Source of the DNA: Sulfurihydrogenibium subterraneum DSM 15120
Lineage (GTDB): Bacteria; Aquificota; Aquificia; Aquificales; Hydrogenothermaceae
Direction of reading: 5' to 3'
Length of the DNA stretch: 64,000 nt
Assembly: GCF_000619805.1 (NCBI RefSeq)
Contig: NZ_JHUV01000008.1
Span: 372,001 to 436,000, forward strand
Part shown: piece by piece, positions 55,584 to 64,000 of the stretch
Layout of the letters: every line of letters begins with the position of its first letter
How positions within the stretch are numbered: position 1 is the stretch's first letter
Made by a program: the position numbers and the translations under genes
The notes under the pieces: model-generated
Databases searched by the model: none
Seen by the model: the letters and a program-made list of their open reading frames with translations, nothing else
Told to the model about the DNA's origin: nothing

Positions 55584-56156
55584 TTATTTGTTAACTCTTT
55601 CTATGTAAGTTCCTTTTTCTGTATCTACTTTTATTTTATCTCCCACGTTAATAAAAAGAGGCACTTGTATTGTAGCTCCTGTTTCTATTTTTGCTGGTTT
55701 AGTAGTTCCTGTCGCTGTATCTCCTTTAAATCCAGGTTCTGTTTCGATAACCTCGTAAACTTCATGTTTTGGAAGCTCGATACCAATTGGATTTCCTCTG
55801 TCTAAGAAAACAACAACCTGCATACCTTCCTTTAAAAACTTGGCTTCGTACTCCATATTTTCAGCAGGAACGGCAAAGGTTTCGTAAGTATTAGTATCTA
55901 AAAAGTAATAGTAAGAACCATCAGTATAAGAGTAGTTCATAAATCTTTGTTCAAAGTCTGCAAGTTCAATAGAGTCAGATGATTTAAAGGTAAATTCTGT
56001 TACGTTTCCCGTTCTCATATTTTTAGCTCTAACTCTAACAAACGCCTGTCCTTTTCCAGGTTTTACGTGTTCATAGCTTACAACTTTATAAGGCTGATTG
56101 TCAACAAGAATAAACTGGTCTCTTGCTATTCTGTTAATATCGATTTTAACGCCCAT
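55584..56156 (-). CDS. efp: Elongation factor P
   Basis: A 190-residue three-domain EF-P that relieves ribosome stalling at polyproline. The tip of domain I, KPGKGQAFVRV, carries the Lys (about 34) that is modified in many species. Start at ATG 56156, 5 bases after GGAGG; four upstream codons in frame overlap that site. It is the first gene of the efp-accB-hldD-thrB-CgeB-like-purH-folD operon; a minus-strand TATAAT lies just upstream. Confidence 0.96.
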   Translation of the reverse strand: MGVKIDINRIARDQFILVDNQPYKVVSYEHVKPGKGQAFVRVRAKNMRTGNVTEFTFKSSDSIELADFEQRFMNYSYTDGSYYYFLDTNTYETFAVPAENMEYEAKFLKEGMQVVVFLDRGNPIGIELPKHEVYEVIETEPGFKGDTATGTTKPAKIETGATIQVPLFINVGDKIKVDTEKGTYIERVNK

Positions 56157-56258
56157 AAATTCCTCCAAGATTTTTTTAAAGTAAAATTATACCAAAAATT
56201 TAAGCATTATTTATGTTAAAATTTTAATACATTCTTAACAATTCAAAGAGGTGGAACT

Positions 56259-56507
56259 ATGAAAAAGCTAATTGCTATTGTTTTAATATCTTTCTCAACC
56301 TCTTTTGCTACAGAGTGCCAACCTAAAATATCCATATCTGACGTTGAAAGAACCGCATCTTCTTATGTAGGAAACATAACATCTGTAAAACTTTCAAAAA
56401 ACAAGTCTGGTGAGTGCTATTACAAAGTTTACGGTGAAAAAGGTTACGTAACGATAGATGCATCTAACGGTGAACTTTTAAAATTTACAAAAAAGAGGGA
56501 AAAATAA
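56259..56507 (+). CDS. Small exported PepSY-like protein
   Basis: An 82-residue protein with a signal peptide (1-17, cleavage after SFA). The mature part has the PepSY-like pattern of a helix (ISDVERTASSYVG), then two strands ending YVTIDASNGELL. Two cysteines (about 20 and 51) could form a disulfide in the periplasm. PepSY domains often occur as small periplasmic inhibitors or sensors. The gene is directly followed by recJ, whose TTG start abuts its stop. Confidence 0.72.
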   Translation: MKKLIAIVLISFSTSFATECQPKISISDVERTASSYVGNITSVKLSKNKSGECYYKVYGEKGYVTIDASNGELLKFTKKREK

Positions 56508-58235
56508 TTGGATATAGGATTAAGTGGATATCAGTGGGTTTTATTATCACAGACGAATCCAGCTCCAGAAGAGTTAAAAGACAGGTTTGGAGAAGTTTTT
56601 GCGCAAGTTCTTTACAATAGAAAAGACTTATTTGATAAAGATTTTTCTGAAGATTACATAGTCCCTCAACTTAAAAATCTGATAAATCCGTCTTATTTCT
56701 ACTCGTTAGAAGAAGTGGCGATAAAATTAGTAGATTCTATAAAAAAGCAAAAAAGAATAGTTATATACGGAGACTACGATGCAGATGGTATAACAAGTAC
56801 CGCATTACTTGTAAACTTTTTCCGAGACATTAAAGTACCTGTAAAATATTACATACCAAGCAGGTTTACAGAAGGCTACGGTTTAAACAAAGAAGCAATA
56901 AAAAGTATATCTGATACGGCAGATGTTTTAATAGTGGTTGATAGTGGAACAAACGCTATTGAGGAGCTCCTTTACGCGAAAAGTTTAGGATTAGAAGTTT
57001 TTGTTTTAGACCATCATGAGCCATCAGATTTTTGGATTGATAAAAATCCATTGACTTTCGATTCAAGTATACACATAATAAATCCTAAATTTTACGACGA
57101 TGAAAAAATCAACCTTATGTTTAAACACTTAGCAACAGTAGGTATTGCTTTTTATCTTATCTCTTTAATTAGAAGATTTTTAAATATAGAAGACATAAAA
57201 CTAAGAAATTATTTAGATATAGTGGCTATAGGGACTATAGCTGACATAGTACCTATGTCTTTTATAAATAGAGTTATGGTTAAAACTGGATTAGAAGAGA
57301 TAAACAAAAAAAATAGAATAGGCATCACAAAACTAAGAGAAGTCGCATCAATTCAAAGAGATGTAAATACTCAAGACATAGCATTTATGATAGCTCCAAG
57401 GATAAATGCAGCTGGAAGATTAGCAGATGCAAGAAAATCTGTAAAACTTTTGACTACAAAAGATGAAATATCTGCAACCTTTTTAGCAAATGAACTTGAA
57501 AATCTAAACAAGAAAAGACAAAAGATAACAGATAACGTATTAAAAGAAGCTGAATTAGAAATCAGTAAATATCCTTTAGAAAGCGCAATTGTACTTGGAA
57601 GAGAAAATTGGCATAGTGGAGTGGTAGGAATAGTAGCAGGAAAGTTGGTAGAAAAATACAAGATACCTACTGTTATCCTTTCCATAGAAAACGGTAAAGC
57701 CGTTGGTTCTGCAAGAAGTGTATCAAAAGTAAATATATATAAAGCTTTAGACAAGTGTAAACATTTATTTGAAAAATTTGGGGGACATTCTGCAGCAGCA
57801 GGATTAACAATAAATTCTGATAAAATACAGGAATTTAGATATGCCCTTAACCAAACTGTTAAAGAAGTTGCTGAAGAAAAGCCTTGGGCTGTAAAAGAGA
57901 TTGATATGGAAGTTCCACTATCATACTGGGACAAAGGAAAGGTATTACAACTCTATCAGCTTGCACCTTTTGGAGAGAAAAATCCTTATCCAAAGTTTAT
58001 AGATAGAAACCTAAGAGTAGACTTTTTTTCTGTTTATGGAAAAAATTTAGTAATTTTAGATTTAAGAGATAAAAATAAAAAAGTCTTTACAGTTAAGTGT
58101 TGGAAAGGTCAAGATATTGTAAATCAAATATATGTAGGTTCTATAATTGACATAGTATACACTCCAGAAATAAGCAACTATAAAGGTATTGAAAGTATAG
58201 AGTTCACAATAGACGATATAAAGATTGTTAAGTAA
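56508..58235 (+). CDS. recJ: Single-stranded-DNA-specific exonuclease RecJ
   Basis: A 575-residue DHH/DHHA1 5'-3' exonuclease. Metal-binding motifs: DYDADGITSTAL, DSGTNA, DHHEPS and GTIADIVPM; DHHA1 motif FGGHSAAAGLTI (about 425-436); and a C-terminal OB fold. It acts in recombination and mismatch repair, alongside MutL encoded at 44 kb. The start is TTG, immediately after the stop of the PepSY-like gene, with AGAGGG about 8 bases upstream. Confidence 0.95.
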   Translation: MDIGLSGYQWVLLSQTNPAPEELKDRFGEVFAQVLYNRKDLFDKDFSEDYIVPQLKNLINPSYFYSLEEVAIKLVDSIKKQKRIVIYGDYDADGITSTALLVNFFRDIKVPVKYYIPSRFTEGYGLNKEAIKSISDTADVLIVVDSGTNAIEELLYAKSLGLEVFVLDHHEPSDFWIDKNPLTFDSSIHIINPKFYDDEKINLMFKHLATVGIAFYLISLIRRFLNIEDIKLRNYLDIVAIGTIADIVPMSFINRVMVKTGLEEINKKNRIGITKLREVASIQRDVNTQDIAFMIAPRINAAGRLADARKSVKLLTTKDEISATFLANELENLNKKRQKITDNVLKEAELEISKYPLESAIVLGRENWHSGVVGIVAGKLVEKYKIPTVILSIENGKAVGSARSVSKVNIYKALDKCKHLFEKFGGHSAAAGLTINSDKIQEFRYALNQTVKEVAEEKPWAVKEIDMEVPLSYWDKGKVLQLYQLAPFGEKNPYPKFIDRNLRVDFFSVYGKNLVILDLRDKNKKVFTVKCWKGQDIVNQIYVGSIIDIVYTPEISNYKGIESIEFTIDDIKIVK

Positions 58236-58236
58236 A

Positions 58237-58323
58237 TGGTGGGAAAGGAGGGAATCGAACCCTCACGGCCTTTCGGCCAAGGGATTTTAAGTCCCTCGCG
58301 TCTGCCAGTTCCGCCACTTTCCC
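58237..58323 (-). tRNA. tRNA-Leu (anticodon UAA)
   Basis: An 87-base tRNA with a 7-bp acceptor GGGAAAG/CTTTCCC, discriminator A and encoded CCA. The anticodon arm GGGACTTAAAATCCC gives TAA. A long variable arm GGCC-GAAA-GGCC and a TTCGATT T-loop fit a class II leucine tRNA. Its CCA end lies one base from the recJ stop on the other strand. Confidence 0.97.
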
Positions 58324-58372
58324 TTTAGATGATTAATATTATATTACAAAACACAAATATATGCAAGAGCTT

Positions 58373-59542
58373 TTAATCTCTACCAAAGATGTCTCTTGTA
58401 TATACTTTCTCTTTTACATCTTCAAGTTCTCCACTGTATCTATTTGCTAAAATAATGTCTGAGTCTTTTTTTAAAGTATCTAAATCTACTATCTTGAAAT
58501 CCATAAATTCACTATCTTTTATCAACGGCTCATATATAATCACTTCAAAATCTTTAGCTTTTAAATACTCAATAATATCAATAATTGCAGCTTCTCTAAA
58601 GTTATCTGATTCAGATTTCATTGTAAGCCTATATACTCCAACTACTTTCGGATTCTTTTTTATAATTTGTTCTGCTATATAATACTTTCTTGCTATATTT
58701 GACTCTATAGTACCTTTTATAAGATAGTGAGGAATATTTTTTTCCATATAGTTTGCAAGGAGCTGTTTTGTATCCTTAGGCAGACAATAACCACCGTATC
58801 CAAAAGATGGGTTGTTGTAATGCATTCCTATTCTTGGGTCTAAACAAACACCTTCTATTATTTCCCTTGAGTTTAACCCATGACTTTCTGCAAATGTATC
58901 AAGTTCGTTAAAAAATGCCACTCTCATAGCAAGGTAAGTATTAGCAAAAAGCTTTATACTTTCTGCTTCAGTTGAGCCTGTAAAAAGAACTGGAACATCT
59001 TTTTTTATAGCTCCTTCTAAAAGTAAATTTGCAAACTCTCTTGCTCTCTCACTTTTCTCTCCTACCACTATTCTTGAAGGATAAAGGTTATCAAATAAAG
59101 CTTTTCCTTCTCTTAAAAACTCTGGAGAGAAAATTATATTTTCAGTTTTAAACTGCTTTTTTACCTTTTCTGTATAGCCAACAGGGATAGTAGATTTTAT
59201 TACCATAACAGCTTCTGAATTTACTTCTAAAACTTCTTTTATTACAGACTCTACAGATTTTGTATTAAAGTAGTTTGTTATAGGGTCGTAATCTGTAGGT
59301 GTTGCTATTATCACGTACTTAGCGTTCTTATATGCCTCATTTTTATCTAAAGTAGCTCTTAGATTTAAAGGTTTTGACTTTAAGTAATACTCAACGTCTT
59401 TATCTATAATTGGAGATATTTTGTTATTTATAAGTTTTACTTTTGTTGGGTCTATCTCTTTTATAACTACTTCGTGATTCTGCGCCAGAAGTATTGCATT
59501 TGATAATCCGACGTATCCTGCTCCAGCTACAGCTATTTTCAT
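58373..59542 (-). CDS. ugd: UDP-glucose 6-dehydrogenase
   Basis: A 389-residue NAD-dependent enzyme making UDP-glucuronate for surface polysaccharide. [19 protein letters not shown] binds [13 protein letters not shown] and the catalytic Cys in [11 protein letters not shown] (about 250-260) are intact. The short UGDH form (about 390 residues) is normal in bacteria. It stands alone between tRNA-Leu and the divergent rph gene. Confidence 0.93.
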   Translation of the reverse strand: MKIAVAGAGYVGLSNAILLAQNHEVVIKEIDPTKVKLINNKISPIIDKDVEYYLKSKPLNLRATLDKNEAYKNAKYVIIATPTDYDPITNYFNTKSVESVIKEVLEVNSEAVMVIKSTIPVGYTEKVKKQFKTENIIFSPEFLREGKALFDNLYPSRIVVGEKSERAREFANLLLEGAIKKDVPVLFTGSTEAESIKLFANTYLAMRVAFFNELDTFAESHGLNSREIIEGVCLDPRIGMHYNNPSFGYGGYCLPKDTKQLLANYMEKNIPHYLIKGTIESNIARKYYIAEQIIKKNPKVVGVYRLTMKSESDNFREAAIIDIIEYLKAKDFEVIIYEPLIKDSEFMDFKIVDLDTLKKDSDIILANRYSGELEDVKEKVYTRDIFGRD

Positions 59543-59603
59543 AAAATTCCTCTTTTTTAAATTGTGCTAAAATATATTCTATCACACACTTAAGGAGGAT
59601 TTT

Positions 59604-61681
<2,078 letters not shown>

Positions 61682-61692
61682 GGAGTGGTATT

Positions 61693-61962
61693 ATGTACGA
61701 TGTAATGAAACAGGCAGAAGAAAAGTTAGTTCAGGTCGGAACAGACTTAACTATATCGGTTATATTTTTTGTAATCTCAATTATTATTCTAACGATTATA
61801 ACTTTTATAATTCTTACGATTAAAAACAATAAAAAACCAGCTGAGGAAAGAAAATCTCAGCTGGCTATCTTTTTAATTTCTGTTTTTACTGGATGGGCTA
61901 TTACGACTCTTATTTTTGTTTACAGAATGGTAATGATAGGAATTAGCCACTTAAAACAGTAA
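61693..61962 (+). CDS. Small two-helix membrane protein, superinfection-immunity-like
   Basis: An 89-residue protein with a short polar N-terminus, a membrane helix (about 20-43), a basic loop (KNNKKPAEERK) and a second helix (about 55-80). The second helix AIFLISVFTGWAITTLIF resembles the core of the Imm_superinfect family (AIF-x-x-N-x-x-x-GW), but the usual Asn is Ser here. Family members are best known from phage T4 Imm yet are common in bacterial chromosomes without phage context, as here after purA. Identity is tentative. Confidence 0.65.
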   Translation: MYDVMKQAEEKLVQVGTDLTISVIFFVISIIILTIITFIILTIKNNKKPAEERKSQLAIFLISVFTGWAITTLIFVYRMVMIGISHLKQ

Positions 61963-62445
61963 TTATCTACCATAAATTCCTACAAGTTGACCGGATTTTA
62001 TTACATGGTTTTTCATTTTCAATTCAATTTCTTTTCTTGTAGCACCGTGAGGAAGCCCAAGAGTTTCTATATCTAATGCGAAAACTTTAAAAAAGTATCT
62101 GTGAGGTTTACCTCTAGGAGGACAAGGACCTCCATAACCTACAAAACCAAAATCATTTACACCTTGTTTTATTAATCCAACTTGTTTTTTCTTTGGAAAG
62201 TTCTCAGGTAGAGATATTGTATCTTTAGGAATATCATATACAATCCAATGAGTAAAAAGTCCAATAGGGGCATCTGGATCATCCATTATAATAACATAGC
62301 TTTTTACTTCTTTAACATTTTCCCAAGATATATGGGGAGAGATATCATCCCCATCACATGTAAACTCTACCGGAATAGGTTCCATACTTCCAAATGAATT
62401 TGATTTTACAATCATTTTCTCTTCTCCTAAAGCTGTTAAAAACAT
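61963..62445 (-). CDS. YbhB/YbcL-type PEBP (Raf kinase inhibitor-like) protein, probable frameshift near the 5' end
   Basis: A 160-residue phosphatidylethanolamine-binding-protein fold: DDISPHISW, IIMDDPDAP, HWIVYDIP and the Gly-rich GYGGPCPPRGKPHRYFFKV are classic YbhB/YbcL marks. Function of bacterial members is unknown. The annotated start MFLTALGEE has no ribosome-binding site. An ATG at 62476 in another frame overlaps the CBS gene stop as ATGA; reading from it gives MNKLILFIFF and, after removal of one T from a T9 run (62446-62454), joins MFLTALG in frame to make a signal peptide. The true gene is probably 61963-62476. Confidence 0.85.
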   Translation of the reverse strand: MFLTALGEEKMIVKSNSFGSMEPIPVEFTCDGDDISPHISWENVKEVKSYVIIMDDPDAPIGLFTHWIVYDIPKDTISLPENFPKKKQVGLIKQGVNDFGFVGYGGPCPPRGKPHRYFFKVFALDIETLGLPHGATRKEIELKMKNHVIKSGQLVGIYGR

Positions 62446-62472
62446 AAAAAAAAATAAATAAAATTAGTTTAT

Positions 62473-62895
62473 TCATAAGTTTGGAACTGATTTTAGAAGT
62501 ATTTGTGTTACATCACACATCTCTTTTCCTATAAGATAAACAATATCATCTAAACTCACAATTCCGACAACCTTTCCTTCTCTATTGATTACAGGATATC
62601 TTCTAACTCCTTTTTCCTTTACAATTTCAAGAGCTTCAAATATACCCAAATCTTCATTTAAACAAATTGGGTCTATAGTCATCACATCTTGAACTCTAAT
62701 TGTTGATGGATCAAGTCCTTTATTTACCACCCTGACAACAATATCTCTATCTGTTATAATACCAGCTGGACTTCCATCTTTAACAACTATTAAACTTCCT
62801 ACATTTTTTGATGCCATAACACCAGCAACTTCTTTTATAGTTGCTTCAGGAGATATAGAAACAAACTCTTTCCTTGAAATACTTTTAATAGACAT
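62473..62895 (-). CDS. CBS-domain-pair protein
   Basis: A 140-residue stand-alone Bateman module: two CBS repeats, the first with IKEVAGVMASKNVGSLIVV and GIITDRDIVVRV, the second with GVRRYPVINREGKVVGIVSLDDI. Such proteins bind adenosine nucleotides or AdoMet and regulate partners. Start at 62895, preceded by AAGGAGG; an upstream in-frame ATG would add 21 residues before that site. It heads a two-gene operon with the PEBP gene. Confidence 0.88.
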   Translation of the reverse strand: MSIKSISRKEFVSISPEATIKEVAGVMASKNVGSLIVVKDGSPAGIITDRDIVVRVVNKGLDPSTIRVQDVMTIDPICLNEDLGIFEALEIVKEKGVRRYPVINREGKVVGIVSLDDIVYLIGKEMCDVTQILLKSVPNL

Positions 62896-62929
62896 TTTAC
62901 TTCCTCCTTCGATTTTGCTCTTAATCTTA

Positions 62930-62958
62930 AATATACGTACTAAGTATATAAAAAGCAA
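62930..62958 (-). promoter_or_regulatory. Promoter of the CBS-PEBP operon
   Basis: Minus strand: -35 TTGCTT (complement of 62953-62958), 17-base spacer, -10 TATATT (complement of 62930-62935). An inverted repeat ATATAC-7-GTATAT lies over the spacer and -10. Confidence 0.6.
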
Positions 62959-62998
62959 GAAGTTATTTTTTTGATTAAGTAATTTTTATAGATAATTT

Positions 62999-64000
62999 TT
63001 ATAGAGGAATCTGTTGAGTTAAACAGTGAAATGTCCCAAGTCCAACTACAATATCAGTAGCATCTATTCCTATCACCTTTCTATCTTTAAAAACTGATTG
63101 TAAAATCTCTAATGCTATCTTATCTTTATCACATCTAAAGGTTGGAGCGATAACTGTGTAGTTTGATATGTAAAAGTTTGCATAACTTGCAGGTAATCTA
63201 TCTCCTTTATAGTAAACTGGGTCAGGCATAGGAAGAGTTATTATATTTAAAGGTCTTCCATTTAAATCAGTAAAGGTTTTAAGTAGCCCATAATTTTCTT
63301 GTAGTATATCGTAATTTTCATCGTTTTTATTATCTTCAATAACAGTTATAACCGTATCTTTATCAACAAATCTCGTAATATCGTCTATGTGTCCGTCTGT
63401 ATCGTCTCCTACGATACCTTCTTTAAGCCAGAGTATCTTAATTACGCCAAAGTATTTTTTCAGATTTTCTTCTATCTCTTGTTTAGACATGTTCGGATTT
63501 CTGTTTGGATTTAGCAAGCAGGACTCGGTAGTCAGTAGTAGACCTTCACCGTTTACATCTATTGACCCACCTTCTAAAACCATATCTACATCTATTTTTT
63601 CTACTTCTAAATACTCAGCCATTTTAGTTGGAATCTGGTCATCTAAATCGTGGGGATACTTTCCACCCCAAGCATTAAACTTAAAGTTTAAAGCTACTAA
63701 AGTATTTTTATCTAAATCTTTTACAAATATAGCTCCGTGGTCTCTACACCAAGCATCATTTGTAGGAAATCTGTGAATTATAATCTTTTTAGGGTCAACG
63801 TCTTTTTCTTTTAATCTTCTTTTTAAATCTTCTTCCATCTCTTCATCGTTAACGTTAATATGAACCATCTCTCCCATAGATATCCATTTAATCATCTCAA
63901 CATACTTATCTCTAACGTCATCTATCTTTTCAAAAAACGTGTCAGGGTTGTGAGGATAAGAAAGCCAAGTTCCGTAATGTTTTTCCCACTCTGCAGGCAT
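62999..64000 (-). CDS. aguA: Agmatine deiminase (start may lie beyond the window)
   Basis: At least 333 residues of a peptidyl-arginine-deiminase-type enzyme that converts agmatine to N-carbamoylputrescine. MPAEWEKHYGTWLSYP, VLEGGSIDVNGEG, the His in DDTDGHIDDITRF and the catalytic Cys in GLGTFHCLTQQ at the end are present. The visible Met is the last base triplet of the window; family members often have several residues before MPAEWE, so the true start may be outside. With SpeD at 34 kb it points to a putrescine-spermidine route from arginine. Confidence 0.92.
   Translation of the reverse strand: MPAEWEKHYGTWLSYPHNPDTFFEKIDDVRDKYVEMIKWISMGEMVHINVNDEEMEEDLKRRLKEKDVDPKKIIIHRFPTNDAWCRDHGAIFVKDLDKNTLVALNFKFNAWGGKYPHDLDDQIPTKMAEYLEVEKIDVDMVLEGGSIDVNGEGLLLTTESCLLNPNRNPNMSKQEIEENLKKYFGVIKILWLKEGIVGDDTDGHIDDITRFVDKDTVITVIEDNKNDENYDILQENYGLLKTFTDLNGRPLNIITLPMPDPVYYKGDRLPASYANFYISNYTVIAPTFRCDKDKIALEILQSVFKDRKVIGIDATDIVVGLGTFHCLTQQIPL

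Overview
The window is a gene-dense, AT-rich (roughly one third G+C) bacterial chromosome segment. Gene content and protein style point to a thermophilic, chemolithoautotrophic member of the Aquificota, most likely Hydrogenothermaceae (Sulfurihydrogenibium/Persephonella type). This placement is inference from recognition and not from a database search. Supporting signs are a split ATP synthase locus with paired b and b' genes and no epsilon, an NADH dehydrogenase subunit next to arginine genes, ferredoxin:thioredoxin reductase outside a phototroph, heptose (LPS) genes, lysine-rich proteins and many TTG starts.

Layout. 1-6.2 kb (minus): an outer-envelope lipid pair (LptF/G-type and MlaE-type permeases) at the end of an L25-Pth-S6-SSB-S18-L9-DnaB operon; the tail of pheA enters from the left. 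6.2-10.3 kb (plus): L35-L20-PheS-PheT, divergent from the L25 operon across a palindromic pair of overlapping extended -10 promoters. 10.3-10.56 kb: a GC-rich structured RNA (6S RNA candidate) followed by a hairpin that buries the ribosome-binding site of 5-formyl-THF cyclo-ligase. 10.6-16.9 kb (plus): RNase Y, a YmdB-type phosphoesterase, an aldo/keto reductase, CtpA and TsaD. 16.9-22.4 kb (minus): ATP synthase b'-b-delta-alpha-gamma-beta. 22.5-25.6 kb (plus): NuoG and ArgJ. 25.6-27 kb (minus): a two-CCG-domain Fe-S protein and rubredoxin.

27-33.8 kb (minus) is the accessory block: a two-gene type III-like restriction-modification system with an unusually large methyltransferase. It is even richer in A+T than the rest, has its own promoter and ends in a long inverted repeat. 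34-38.2 kb holds SpeD, a diguanylate cyclase, ferredoxin:thioredoxin reductase, a three-haem-motif cytochrome and a GGDEF-EAL protein that appears to be made from a leaderless mRNA. 38.2-41.1 kb (minus): L13-S9-ArgC-heptose kinase. 41.1-46.5 kb (minus): NfeD-MutL-PyrF-RpoN-HPF. 46.5-47.5 kb: remains of an MNT-type nucleotidyltransferase, two tandem cold-shock genes with a long leader, and a palindrome-rich divergent region. 47.5-49.6 kb (plus): MoaA, an unknown cysteine protein and MogA. 49.6-56.2 kb (minus): EF-P-AccB-HldD-ThrB-CgeB-like-PurH-FolD. 56.2-62 kb: a PepSY-like exported protein, RecJ, tRNA-Leu(UAA), UDP-glucose dehydrogenase, RNase PH, PurA and a small two-helix membrane protein. 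62-64 kb (minus): a PEBP protein whose signal peptide is separated by a nine-base homopolymer frameshift, a CBS-domain protein and agmatine deiminase (cut by the window edge).

Most of the window is housekeeping. No wholly new multi-gene system is evident. The items most deserving a second look are the structured RNA with the adjacent RBS-hiding hairpin, the U9 frameshift in the PEBP gene, the oversized type III-like methyltransferase, the complementary loss of I-site and active site in the two GGDEF proteins, and several small genes and palindromes.
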